DNA of 64,000 nt, taken from the NCBI GenBank assembly GCA_016714985.1, contig JADKBS010000025.1, positions 62,001 through 126,000 on the forward strand. Direction: 5' to 3'. This document shows, in pieces, positions 53,120 to 61,709 of this stretch. Position 1 is the stretch's first letter. Each line of letters starts with the position of its first letter. Made by a program: the position numbers and the translations under genes. The DNA comes from Saprospiraceae bacterium. GTDB taxonomy: Bacteria; Bacteroidota; Bacteroidia; Chitinophagales; Saprospiraceae. The notes below the pieces were generated by a model that was given only the letters and a program-made list of their open reading frames with translations, ran no database searches and had not been told where the DNA came from.

Positions 53120-53593
53120 ATGAACCAACTCCTAGGTGAATATGAGTGTAAAGTTGACCCGAAGGGCCGACTGAGACTGCCAAGCGGCTTGCTTGAGCAG
53201 TTACCAGCCGACGAGCGGGACAATTTTGTGGTCAACCGTGGATTGGAAAAATGCTTGGTCCTGTTTCCCAAAAAAGTTTGGGATGCAAAATCTGCGCAAG
53301 TTAACAACATAAATGAATTTGACCTAAATGCAAGGTTGTTCCAGCGCCAGTTTTACCGTGGCGCCACAGCCTTGAAGCGTGACAACGCCGACCGCCTCAA
53401 CTTCCCGAACCAACTGCTCGAATGGGCAGGAATACTGCCGGGAGATGGGGAAGTGGTACTGGCTACCGTCAATGACAAGGTCGAAATCTGGTCAGCCGCC
53501 GAGTACGATTTGCAAATGAACAACGAACTCGACATGGCACAGCTTGCTCAGGTAGTAATGGCAGCAGACAAAGGGGTTGCAAAGCCTATATAA
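53120..53593 (+). CDS. mraZ: Transcriptional regulator MraZ
   Basis: First gene of the dcw cluster: a ring-forming DNA-binding repressor (157 residues). Both tandem AbrB-like halves carry their DxxxR motif: DPKGRLRLP (13-21) and DNADRLNFP (about 88-96). EYECKVDPKGR opens the first half. Several GTGGG-type boxes with a 10-bp period precede the gene and fit autoregulation. The ATG at 53120 lies about 20 bp after the predicted start site of transcription. Confidence 0.95.
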   Translation: MNQLLGEYECKVDPKGRLRLPSGLLEQLPADERDNFVVNRGLEKCLVLFPKKVWDAKSAQVNNINEFDLNARLFQRQFYRGATALKRDNADRLNFPNQLLEWAGILPGDGEVVLATVNDKVEIWSAAEYDLQMNNELDMAQLAQVVMAADKGVAKPI

Positions 53594-53602
53594 TTCAACC
53601 GC

Positions 53603-54499
53603 ATGGCCTACCACATTCCCATTCTCGCCAAAGAAAGCATCGAAGGCCTAAACATCAAAAAAGATGGTGTTTACTTAGATGCAACCTTCGGCGGTGGTGG
53701 CCACAGCCGGTTGATATTGAATGAATTGGGAGAGAAAGGGCGGTTGTTCGCCTTTGACCAAGATGATGATTCGCTTCGCAATTTGATTGACGATGAGCGA
53801 TTCACCTTCAATCACCACAACTTCCGCTACGTGAAGCAATTCCTAAGGCTTCATGGCGTGAAACAAGTGGATGGCATCTTGGCCGACCTTGGGGTCAGCT
53901 CCCACCAACTCGACGAGGCCGAACGTGGCTTCTCGTTCCGTTTCGACGCCGACCTCGATATGCGGATGAACCGCTCAGAGGAGGTCACGGCAGCAACGGT
54001 TTTGAAAACGCATTCAGCAGCAGAACTGCAAACGATTTTTGGCGAATACGGCGAAGTGCGAAATGCAAAAACGCTGGCCCAAGTAATCGTGCAGCAGCGG
54101 GAACACCGCCCTATACGGACCATCGGCGATTTGCTCGGCATCATCGAGCCGCTGGTGAGAGGGCAAAAGAACCGCTATTTGGCGCAGGTTTTCCAAGCCC
54201 TGCGCATCGAGGTGAACGACGAGATGGGTGCTTTGCAGGATTTCCTGGAAGCCACGCTCGACATCCTCAAGCCCGGCGGCAGGCTCGTGGTCATCAGCTT
54301 CCACAGCCTCGAAGACCGCATGGTAAAGAACCTGCTGAAAACTGGAAACGTGGAAGGCGAAGTGAAAAGCGACTTCTATGGCAAAATTGAAAGACCTTTT
54401 GAACAGATAAATAAAGGTGTAATCACTCCTTCGGAAGATGAAATGGCTAAAAACGGAAGAGCAAGGAGTGCGAAATTAAGGATTGGAATCCGCAAGTAG
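53603..54499 (+). CDS. rsmH: 16S rRNA m4C1402 methyltransferase
   Basis: Methylates N4 of C1402 in 16S rRNA using SAM. The 298 residues are full length. The SAM-binding DATFGGGGHSRLIL (about 25-38) is followed by the hallmark GILADLGVSSHQLDEAERGF, RFDADLDMRMN, and the late VVISFHSLEDRMVKN. RSAKLRIGIRK closes the protein. It follows mraZ by nine bases, the standard dcw order. Confidence 0.97.
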   Translation: MAYHIPILAKESIEGLNIKKDGVYLDATFGGGGHSRLILNELGEKGRLFAFDQDDDSLRNLIDDERFTFNHHNFRYVKQFLRLHGVKQVDGILADLGVSSHQLDEAERGFSFRFDADLDMRMNRSEEVTAATVLKTHSAAELQTIFGEYGEVRNAKTLAQVIVQQREHRPIRTIGDLLGIIEPLVRGQKNRYLAQVFQALRIEVNDEMGALQDFLEATLDILKPGGRLVVISFHSLEDRMVKNLLKTGNVEGEVKSDFYGKIERPFEQINKGVITPSEDEMAKNGRARSAKLRIGIRK

Positions 54500-54585
54500 C
54501 CTTTTGGCAAAAAGCAAGAATCGTGACTTACCCTCACGCTGACTGCCAACTGCCAACTGTCGAACTGCAAACTTGGCAAGTTAAG

Positions 54586-54906
54586 ATGGCACAACAAAAA
54601 AAATCACTCGGGAGCTATTTTGAGCTAGGGAACTTTGGTGCTTCCCTGGTTTTAAAGAACTTACCTTTCGTCTTGTTCCTGAGTTTTCTCACCATCATCT
54701 ACATTGCCAACGCACACTATGCGGAAAAGCAGGTCCGGCAAATTCAAACCTTACAGAACGAAGTCAAAGAACTGAAACGTCAATATAATTCTTTGAAGTC
54801 CGACATCATGTTCAAGAGCCGTTTGGCGGAAGTGGGCGAGAACGTAGAAGCGCTCGGCCTCCGTAAAACCTCCGGCAGGGTGCATCGGATTGTAGTGGAA
54901 GATTAA
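54586..54906 (+). CDS. ftsL: FtsL-like divisome protein
   Basis: A 106-residue bitopic membrane protein of the divisome. A basic cytoplasmic end (MAQQKKSLGS) is followed by a single helix (VLFLSFLTIIYIANAHY) and a periplasmic leucine-zipper-like coiled coil (QIQTLQNEVKELKRQYNSLK). FtsL joins FtsB and FtsQ and activates FtsWI. Position between rsmH and the PBP gene supports the call more than sequence does. The ATG at 54586 is used; the longer frame from 54523 covers repeat DNA. Confidence 0.85.
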   Translation: MAQQKKSLGSYFELGNFGASLVLKNLPFVLFLSFLTIIYIANAHYAEKQVRQIQTLQNEVKELKRQYNSLKSDIMFKSRLAEVGENVEALGLRKTSGRVHRIVVED

Positions 54907-54918
54907 ACAAACAGCAAT

Positions 54919-55000
54919 TGAGTTTCGAGTAGTGAGTTTCGAGTTACGAGTTAAGGCCTGCTTACCCAGACTTTGCTCGTAACTCGTAACTCATAACTAG
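54919..55000. repeat. Inverted repeat of CGAGTTA-like units
   Basis: Arms built of GAGTTTCGAGT/GAGTTACGAG units (54919-54953) and CTCGTAACTCGTAACTCA (54975-54992) fold into a hairpin in the 108-bp gap between ftsL and ftsI. Confidence 0.7.
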
Positions 55001-55014
55001 CAACTTTTAGAGAA

Positions 55015-57159
55015 ATGGCTTTCAACGTTAAAAACGAAGTCCTTGTACGGGTGTACGTCGTCCTCGCTGCGATTGTCGGCGTGGCGGTTGCCATTGCGTA
55101 CCAAACCTTCAACATCAATGTGATTGAAGGGGAGAAGTGGCGCAGCAAGGGCGAAGACCTCTATGTCAAAGAGGTGCCGATGGAAGCCGAGCGTGGGAAC
55201 ATCCTCACCGAAGACGGGAGCATGTTGGCCACCTCGATGCCGTTCTTTGACATCTCTTGGGACCCCAATTCCAACGCTATAGATACTGCGTTTTGGACCT
55301 CGAAATCATTCGATAGCTTGGCGTACTACTTGGCCACCTACGTAAACCCTAGTATGACGCCCGGTGCCATGAAGGCTTATTTATGGCAACAAAAAACCAC
55401 GGGCAAGCGATACGTGGATATAAAAAAAGACGCCACGCTGGAGCAAAAAGAGTTGATTACCAGCTTCCCACTATTCAGCCTCGGTCAGTTCAAGGGCGGC
55501 CTCATTATTGTGCAAAAATTCAACCGGGAAAAGCCCTTCGGGATGCTGGCCAGTCGGACGATTGGCTACGTGCAGGGCGACTCCATCCTAGTGGGCATCG
55601 AAGGTGCCTACAACGACTTTTTGCAAGGGGAAGAAGGCACTCAGCTGATGTACCGGGTCGGCGGCGGCATGTGGATTCCGCTGCAAAACCTCTCGAAAAT
55701 AGAGCCGAAACCGGGCCAGGACGTCATCACGACCATTGACATCAACCTGCAGGATATCGCCGAAAACGCCCTCGCAAAAGCCGTGGTGCGGCACAAGGCA
55801 GAGAGCGGCGTGGCAATTTTAATGGACGTGAAAACAGGTGCCGTGAAAGCCATCGCCAACCTCGGCTGGTCGAAGGATGGCAAGCTGCTTGAAACCTACA
55901 ACCATGCCATTGGCTCAGGCACCGAACCCGGCTCGACTTTCAAAACGGCCTCTATGTTGGCCCTCCTCGAAGACGGCTATGTGGACTTGGAGGACAGCAT
56001 TGACCTCGAACAAGGCGTGACCATCTACCACGACGCCGAACTCAAGGACGCTCACCCGCACAGCCTCAACCGGGTGTCAGTGAAACATGCCTTCGGAATG
56101 TCGTCCAATGTGGGCATTTCACGCTTGGTGTACAATGGCTATGGCACAAAGAACAAGGCCGACCGCTACATCGAGCGGCTGCGTGACTTCTACCTCGACC
56201 AGCCAACGGGCATCGAAATTGGGGGCGAAGTGGAGCCTTATATCAAAAAAGCCTACAGCGAAGAAGACGGCTGGAGCGGCACGACGCTGCCTTGGATGGC
56301 CATCGGTTACGAAATGACCATCACCCCGTTGCAGCAGCTTGGTTTTTACAACGCTATCGCAAACAATGGGGTCTATGTGAAACCCTATTTGGTGAAGGAA
56401 ATACAGCGGTATGGCGAGACCCTCAAGCGTTTCCCGGTGACGGAGGTGAGGGGCCGCATTGCTTCGAAAAAAGCTATAACGCAGGTGCAAAAACTGCTCG
56501 AATGTGTGGTGGACAGCTCCTGGGGAACGGCACATTTGCTCAAAGCGGAATCGTACCGCTACGCTGGCAAAACGGGCACTGCCCAGCTCAACTACCAGCG
56601 CCTGAACGAAAAGACGAAAGTGGGTGGCTATCAGGCCAGCTTTGCTGGGTACTTCCCAGCAGAGAACCCGGTTTACTCCTGCATCGTGCTCATCAGCAAG
56701 CCGAAAGAGGCAGGCATCTATGGCGGTGCAGTAGCGCTCCCAGTTTTCAAGGAGATAGCCGACAAGGCCATCGCCACCCGCTTAGAGCTGTACCCGGTAC
56801 TGAACACAGGCGACGAAGTGGCCTTCGAGGCCAAGCAAATGCCGGACAAAGACGCTGGCTACCGTACTGATATTCAGTACATTATAAGCGAACTTGGCCT
56901 CGATTATTACAACAAGGCCGACGGTGATTGGGCGGTATTGCGCAGCGCAGAACCCGACTCGCTCAAATTGATGAAACGAATCGTCGAGGAGAAACAAGTG
57001 CCGAACGTCATCGGCATGGGACTCCGTGACGCCCTTTTTATACTGGAAAACAAAGGTTTGAAAGTGCAGTTCGGCGGCGGCTATGGCAAGGTGGTGACGC
57101 AATCCATCACGCCGGGCACGAGGGCTGCGGGGCAGACGGTTTGGTTGAGGTTGGGGTGA
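55015..57159 (+). CDS. ftsI: Division penicillin-binding protein with PASTA domain
   Basis: A class B transpeptidase for septal peptidoglycan (714 residues). One N-terminal helix (VYVVLAAIVGVAVAIAYQTF) anchors it. The dimerisation domain (about 50-230) is followed by the catalytic motifs S307-TFK310, S363-SN365 and K519-TG521. A single PASTA domain ends the protein (VPNVIGMGLRDALFILENKG, about 652-714). The PBP-PASTA architecture is usual for Bacteroidota FtsI. The ATG at 55015 starts six bases after the repeat. Confidence 0.95.
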   Translation: MAFNVKNEVLVRVYVVLAAIVGVAVAIAYQTFNINVIEGEKWRSKGEDLYVKEVPMEAERGNILTEDGSMLATSMPFFDISWDPNSNAIDTAFWTSKSFDSLAYYLATYVNPSMTPGAMKAYLWQQKTTGKRYVDIKKDATLEQKELITSFPLFSLGQFKGGLIIVQKFNREKPFGMLASRTIGYVQGDSILVGIEGAYNDFLQGEEGTQLMYRVGGGMWIPLQNLSKIEPKPGQDVITTIDINLQDIAENALAKAVVRHKAESGVAILMDVKTGAVKAIANLGWSKDGKLLETYNHAIGSGTEPGSTFKTASMLALLEDGYVDLEDSIDLEQGVTIYHDAELKDAHPHSLNRVSVKHAFGMSSNVGISRLVYNGYGTKNKADRYIERLRDFYLDQPTGIEIGGEVEPYIKKAYSEEDGWSGTTLPWMAIGYEMTITPLQQLGFYNAIANNGVYVKPYLVKEIQRYGETLKRFPVTEVRGRIASKKAITQVQKLLECVVDSSWGTAHLLKAESYRYAGKTGTAQLNYQRLNEKTKVGGYQASFAGYFPAENPVYSCIVLISKPKEAGIYGGAVALPVFKEIADKAIATRLELYPVLNTGDEVAFEAKQMPDKDAGYRTDIQYIISELGLDYYNKADGDWAVLRSAEPDSLKLMKRIVEEKQVPNVIGMGLRDALFILENKGLKVQFGGGYGKVVTQSITPGTRAAGQTVWLRLG

Positions 57160-57328
57160 AAAACAGACGATTTTAATGTACTCGATTTCGAGTATTTTAA
57201 AAATGCTAAATACGAGATAATCAATGGATTATCTTTTTTAACCATGCCCGAATCGGCACGGTTAAAAATGGAAGATGACCATTTTGCTGATGTCAGCAAA
57301 ATGGTCAACAAAACAAAAACGAAGCGCT
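57160..57328 (+). pseudogene. Possible dinD remnant with a 30-base palindrome
   Basis: After the ftsI stop the frame starting at 57160 stays open and reads NGLSFLTMPESARLKMEDDH, then FADVSKMVN. This resembles RNFLTVIEKA...VEDHFVEV of the dinD gene that follows and the DHFADVSKMV motif common in that family. The motif is also a perfect 14-bp inverted repeat: GACCATTTTGCTGA / TCAGCAAAATGGTC at 57277-57306, 22 bp before the dinD start. It may be a degraded second copy, an operator, or both. Confidence 0.45.
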
Positions 57329-58180
57329 ATGAAAAAGGAGGTCATTACAAAAATGCACACATCATTTGAGGGTGCGGCCCAAAAAAATGATGGGGTTGAA
57401 TTTTGGTATGCCAGGGACTTGCAAGAGCTGCTGGACTACACCCAATGGCGAAATTTTTTGACTGTCATTGAAAAAGCCCAAACCGCCTGTCAAAATTCTG
57501 GGCAATTGGTCGAAGACCATTTTGTTGAGGTCAACAAAAAGGTCAAGGTTGGTTCAGGAGCAGAAAGGGAAATCACCGACTTCATGCTCACACGGTACGC
57601 TTGCTACCTGATTGCGCAAAATGGCGACCCAGCAAAGGAGCAAATCGCTTTTGCCCAAACCTATTTCGCCATTCAGACCAGAAAGCAAGAGTTGATTGAG
57701 GAGCGGCTGAATTTGATGGAACGCCTTCAGGCAAGGGAAAAATTAGAATCAACTGAGACGGAACTTTCGAGGTTGATTTATGAAAGAGGGGTTGATAATC
57801 AGGGATTTGCGAGAATACGAAGCAAAGGAGACAGCGCCCTGTTCGGTGGCAAATCCACTTCGGAAATGAAAACGCAACTCAGCCTCCCTGAAAACCGACC
57901 CTTGGCTGATTTCCTTCCGGCGCTGACCATCAAAGCAAAGGATTTCGCCGCAGGGATTACCAACTTCAACGTCAAAAAAGATGACTTGAAGGGCGAGCGG
58001 GACATCACCAAGGAACATGTGAAGAACAACGCCGATGTCCGGGAACTGCTCGTCAGAAGGAACATCAAACCAGAGGAACTTCCAGCAGAGGAGGACATCC
58101 GAAAGTTGGAAAGGCGGGTGAACAGCGAGACAAAGAAATCGCTGAAGGACGTGGCGAAGTTGAAGAAGCCAGAGGAATGA
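57329..58180 (+). CDS. dinD: DNA damage-inducible protein D
   Basis: A 283-residue member of the DinD family, named for SOS-induced E. coli DinD (reported to interfere with RecA filaments). The N-terminal BRO-N-like region shows FEGAAQKNDGVEFWYARDLQ, YTQWRNFLTVIEKA and the conserved LVEDHFVEVNKKV, DFMLTRYACYLIAQNGD. The C-terminal half is helical (ADFLPALTIKAKDFAAGITN). The ATG at 57329 fits family starts. It interrupts the dcw operon between ftsI and murE; such genes often travel with mobile DNA. Confidence 0.92.
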   Translation: MKKEVITKMHTSFEGAAQKNDGVEFWYARDLQELLDYTQWRNFLTVIEKAQTACQNSGQLVEDHFVEVNKKVKVGSGAEREITDFMLTRYACYLIAQNGDPAKEQIAFAQTYFAIQTRKQELIEERLNLMERLQAREKLESTETELSRLIYERGVDNQGFARIRSKGDSALFGGKSTSEMKTQLSLPENRPLADFLPALTIKAKDFAAGITNFNVKKDDLKGERDITKEHVKNNADVRELLVRRNIKPEELPAEEDIRKLERRVNSETKKSLKDVAKLKKPEE

Positions 58181-58202
58181 CTGCTTTGGCTGCTGCCGTA
58201 GC

Positions 58203-58225
58203 CTTGCAAGTTGCAAACTTGCAAG
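58203..58225. repeat. Small perfect hairpin after dinD
   Basis: CTTGCAAGTT / AACTTGCAAG with loop GCA, 23 bases after the dinD stop. No T tract. Confidence 0.7.
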
Positions 58226-58305
58226 AACTAGAAGACTTTAGGGCTGCTAAAACAGACTTGCGACAACTGGGTAGTTAAATATCTACTTTGGGTTGCTAAA
58301 TATAC

Positions 58306-58830
58306 TTGAAAAAACTAAAATATGGACTAATGAATTTTGATGCGATAAAGATATTTTTTGAAGCATATGGTGTTTGGATTTTACTCAGCTCAATTTTATT
58401 AAATATTGTGTTGATAAGGGGGTTTGTAGTTCAGAAATACAGGTATGCATTGGAAAAATTGAAAATTAAACTTGCGTTTATTGAACTTGAATTTAAAAAA
58501 GACGAAAATGAAAGAATAATTTTTTTACAAAACGAATTGAAGGACGTAAAAGAAAAGTTGGAACAAGCAAAGTCGGAAAAGAGAGGGATTATTATTTTGA
58601 TTATTGCCGTACTTTTATTGACTTGGGTAGTTACAACTTTTAGGAAAATTAAGTCGCCCTTCAAAAAGGAAAATATTAATGGAGGCACTCTTGAACTTCC
58701 TGAATTACCTAATAATAATCTAAATGAGTTTGTGCAAGAAACAGCAATTGATTCAAATAATTCTCCAGAAAAACTATTACTTCAAGTATCAGAATTAGAG
58801 AAAATAGAAAAAAGTAAAGTGAATTCTTGA
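58306..58830 (+). CDS. AT-rich membrane protein, unknown function
   Basis: A 174-residue protein of unknown family. Two membrane helices (GVWILLSSILLNIVLIRGFV and RGIIILIIAVLLLTWVV) flank a charged coiled coil (KDENERIIFLQNELKDVKEK). The tail is polar. Base composition is clearly more AT-rich than that of its dcw neighbours, a sign of recent arrival, probably together with dinD. The start is uncertain: TTG 58306, or ATG 58330 before NFDAIKIFF. Its stop overlaps the murE start as TTGA. Confidence 0.6.
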   Translation: MKKLKYGLMNFDAIKIFFEAYGVWILLSSILLNIVLIRGFVVQKYRYALEKLKIKLAFIELEFKKDENERIIFLQNELKDVKEKLEQAKSEKRGIIILIIAVLLLTWVVTTFRKIKSPFKKENINGGTLELPELPNNNLNEFVQETAIDSNNSPEKLLLQVSELEKIEKSKVNS

Positions 58831-59699
58831 AAACACTCACTAAAATACTAACCACCAGCGAAATAAAATCCCTCCTCGGCTCAACGGACCAGGAGATAAC
58901 CGCCTTGACATTGGACAGCCGCAAGGCAGCACCCGGCACCCTCTTCGCCGCCCTCCGGGGCACGGCGACCGACGGCCACGCCTACATCGGCAAAGGCCAT
59001 CGAGAACGGGCGACGGCGGTGCTTTGCGAGGAACTGCCAACGGAAAGGCACGACCACATAACCTATGTGCATGCCTACATAGATGCCAAGAAATTGTTCT
59101 TTGACAATTTGCCCAAAAGCGCCTTCGCACTCGTCAACACCGACGACAAGCGGGGCGAGGTGATGCTGCAAAATACGAAGGCGGAGGTGCTGCAAGCCCT
59201 CAGCAACTTGCGGGCCGCCGACGGTCGCTTCGACCAAGTGGTGAGCAAGGAGCGCAATATCATCGGCATCGTGGACTATGCCCACACGCCCGATGCGCTG
59301 GAAAAAGTGCTTTCGACGATTGACCAGCTCCGCAAAGGCGGTGGTCGAATCATCACGGTCTGCGGCGCAGGCGGCGACCGTGACCGCACGAAGCGACCAT
59401 TGATGGCCAAAGTCGCCTGTGATTACAGCGACCAGGTCATCCTGACCAGCGACAACCCCCGCTCCGAGGAGCCGGAAGCCATACTGGCGGAGATGGAGGC
59501 GGGCGTCCCCATTGTTGCGAAGCGAAAAGCGCTGACCATCACCGACCGCAGGCAGGCCATCAAAGCGGCTTGCCAAATGGCGCAATCGGGCGATGTGATT
59601 CTGGTAGCTGGCAAAGGCCATGAGAAATACCAGGAAATCAAGGGCGTGAAACACGATTTTGACGATAAGAAAGAACTAGCTGAAGCGCTGGGGATTTAA
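58827..59699 (+). CDS. murE: MurE ligase with two internal in-frame deletions
   Basis: UDP-MurNAc-tripeptide ligase normally has about 490 residues; this frame has 290. The N-terminal domain is present (LDSRKAAPGTLFAALRGTAT, VLCEELPTE). It then jumps from HITYVH to AYIDAKKLFFDNLPKS, losing about 145 residues, including the GTNGKTT ATP loop. A second jump from MLQNTKA to EVLQALSNLRAADGRF drops about 57 more. The C-terminal domain is intact (GIVDYAHTPDALEKVL, TSDNPRSEEPEAIL with the DNPR substrate motif, VAGKGHEKYQEI). The frame is kept. As it stands the enzyme cannot bind ATP. Either a misassembly or a true deletion allele. Confidence 0.8.
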   Translation: MKTLTKILTTSEIKSLLGSTDQEITALTLDSRKAAPGTLFAALRGTATDGHAYIGKGHRERATAVLCEELPTERHDHITYVHAYIDAKKLFFDNLPKSAFALVNTDDKRGEVMLQNTKAEVLQALSNLRAADGRFDQVVSKERNIIGIVDYAHTPDALEKVLSTIDQLRKGGGRIITVCGAGGDRDRTKRPLMAKVACDYSDQVILTSDNPRSEEPEAILAEMEAGVPIVAKRKALTITDRRQAIKAACQMAQSGDVILVAGKGHEKYQEIKGVKHDFDDKKELAEALGI

Positions 59700-59707
59700 T
59701 GAATGTA

Positions 59708-59794
59708 CTTTTTGTCATTGCCGAAGGCAAACCGCAACGTCACAACGGGACATCACACATGACGTCGCAGGTTGCCTTCGGCAATGACAAAAAG
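59708..59794. repeat. 35-bp-arm inverted repeat
   Basis: Left arm CTTTTTGTCATTGCCGAAGG and its complement CCTTCGGCAATGACAAAAAG on the right, continuing inward with a few mismatches to ACGTCA / TGACGT. It lies between murE and mraY. Confidence 0.8.
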
Positions 59795-59881
59795 GGTAAA
59801 AAACACTAACGAACAACAACGAAAGGACGAACGAAGGCGGGTTGAATCCGAAATCCGAAATCGTAAATCCGAAATCGAACA

Positions 59882-61133
59882 ATGCTTTACCAACTTTTCC
59901 AATGGCTTGAGGACAAATACAACCTGCCGGGTGCAGGTTTATGGGAATTCACGACGTTCCGGGCTGGGATGGGTTTGATTATCTCCTTGATAATCAGCAT
60001 GTTGTTCGGTGGGCGCATCATCAATTTCTTGCGTGGCTTGCAGATTGGTGAGACCGTCCGTGACCTCGGTTTGGAGGGTCAATTGTCAAAAAAAGGGACG
60101 CCGACAATGGGCGGCGTCATCATCATGGGCATCGTCGTTCCGGTGCTGCTCGTGGCGGATTTGAAAAAACGTGTATGTGCTCATCATGCTCATGGTGACG
60201 ACTTGGATGGCCATCATCGGCTTCTTGGACGACTATATCAAGGTCTTCAAAAAGAACAAGGAGGGCCTCAGCGCCAAGTCGAAACTGATAGGGCAGATTG
60301 GCTGTGGCCTGATGGTCGCCATCACGATGATTCAGAGCGACGAAGTGAACGTGCGCCTCGAAACCGAAGTGGCTGACAGCCTGGGCTACGAGCGGGTAAG
60401 CAAGATTTACGACGTGCGGGATGCCAGTGGCGACACCATCGAAGTAGCGCATTACAAGGCATATATCACGAATGTGCCGTTCTTCAAGGAGAACCAATTG
60501 GATTATGAAAAATGGTTGCCAAAACGTTGGCAATCAGGTAATTATGTCTGGCTGATTTTCGTGCCGTTGGTGATTCTAATCATCACCGCCGTTTCGAACG
60601 CCGCCAATTTGACTGACGGTTTGGATGGCCTTGCAACGGGCGTCAGTAGCGTGGTGGCCACCTCGTTGGGCGTGTTCGCCTTTGTGAGCGGCAACGTGGT
60701 TTTGGCCAGCTACCTAAACGTCTTCTACCTTCCCGGTACGGGCGAGTTGGTGATTTTCGCCGCTTGTTTGCTGGGCGCTTGCACCGGGTTTTTATGGTAC
60801 AATTCGTACCCGGCGCAGGTCTTCATGGGCGACACGGGCAGTTTGACCTTGGGCGGCATCATCGCAGCGATGGCCTTGTTGCTACGCAAAGAACTCATCA
60901 TCCCCATCATGTGCGGGGTGTTCTTGGCGGAAAACCTGTCGGTGATGATTCAGGTAGCGTACTTCAAATACACCAAGCGGAAATACGGCGAAGGCCGAAG
61001 GGTCTTCCTGATGTCGCCACTGCACCACCATTTCCAGAAGAAGGGAATGCCAGAAGCCAAGATTGTGACGAGGTTCTGGATAGTGAGCATTTTGCTGGCG
61101 GTGTTGACGATATTGACCTTAAAAGTGCGATGA
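59882..61133 (+). CDS. mraY: MraY, phospho-MurNAc-pentapeptide translocase (frameshifted)
   Basis: Makes lipid I from undecaprenyl phosphate and UDP-MurNAc-pentapeptide. The first frame (from ATG 59882) gives LSKKGTPTMGGVIIMGIVVP and ends usefully at VADLK. The second gives VYVLIMLMVTTWMAIIGFLD, then DYIKVFKKNKEG, NAANLTDGLDGLATG, the catalytic MGDTGSLTLGGI and the HHHFQKKGMPE motif. Removing one A from the run of six at 60164-60169 restores DLKNVYVLIM and a 416-residue protein. The gene is essential, so a homopolymer sequencing error is likely. Confidence 0.88.
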
Positions 61134-61136
61134 AAA

Positions 61137-61709
61137 ATGCCCGACCTCATCATCATAGCCGGAGCAAATGGTGTTGGAAAAACAACCTTCGCCAGGCCTT
61201 ATGTGTCAGCGTACGGCTTTGATTTCTTGAACGCAGACGACATCGCCAAAACGTTGGCCGATGCAGGAGACCCAAGCCCGATGGTAGCAGCAGGGCGGGT
61301 GTTTTTTGAAAGATTGAACCAAGTGCTTGAAAATCAGCAAAGTATCGTGGTGGAAACGACTTTGTCTGGTTCGTACATCAACAAGGTTGCGAAGCGGGCG
61401 AAAGTACAGGGTTACAAAATCAAGCTGATTTACATCTTCATCGAAAGCCCAGCGGCGTGTATTGAAAGGGTGAAAATGCGGATTGCCAAAGGCGGCCATG
61501 AAGTGCCAGAAGAGGATGTGAAAAGGCGGTTTTACCGCAGTCTTTCCAATTTTTGGGACAATTTAAGAGAGATGGCAGACGAATGGATTTTATACTTCAA
61601 TGGAGAATATGGATTCCAAGAAGTTTCGAGCAATGACGGGCTGGTTTTGAGTAATGAAAATCCTGTTTTACTTGAGCTTTTCTTAAAATTGAAGCACCAT
61701 GAAGAATGA
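61137..61709 (+). CDS. Zeta-toxin-like P-loop kinase
   Basis: A 190-residue kinase of the zeta-toxin/AAA_33 type. Its Walker A is GANGVGKTT (9-17), followed by FLNADDIAKTLAD, with the Asp region expected to act in catalysis, and VVETTLSGSYINKVAKRAK. Characterised zeta toxins phosphorylate UDP-sugars of peptidoglycan synthesis, chiefly UDP-GlcNAc, and poison wall growth. Placement between mraY and murD is therefore striking. It starts three bases after mraY and overlaps the next small gene by 11 bp. Whether it is a toxin or a housekeeping kinase is not decided by sequence. Confidence 0.85.
   Translation: MPDLIIIAGANGVGKTTFARPYVSAYGFDFLNADDIAKTLADAGDPSPMVAAGRVFFERLNQVLENQQSIVVETTLSGSYINKVAKRAKVQGYKIKLIYIFIESPAACIERVKMRIAKGGHEVPEEDVKRRFYRSLSNFWDNLREMADEWILYFNGEYGFQEVSSNDGLVLSNENPVLLELFLKLKHHEE

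Noticed and set aside
57277..57306. LexA-type SOS box upstream of dinD
   Set aside because: The palindrome is explained by the DinD coding motif (DHFADVSKMV) and does not resemble a known SOS box; an operator role stays open but is unproven.
60158..60172. Programmed -1 frameshift in mraY
   Set aside because: The A run is not phased as X-XXY-YYZ in the zero frame, the needed shift is +1, and other genes show the same kind of homopolymer break.
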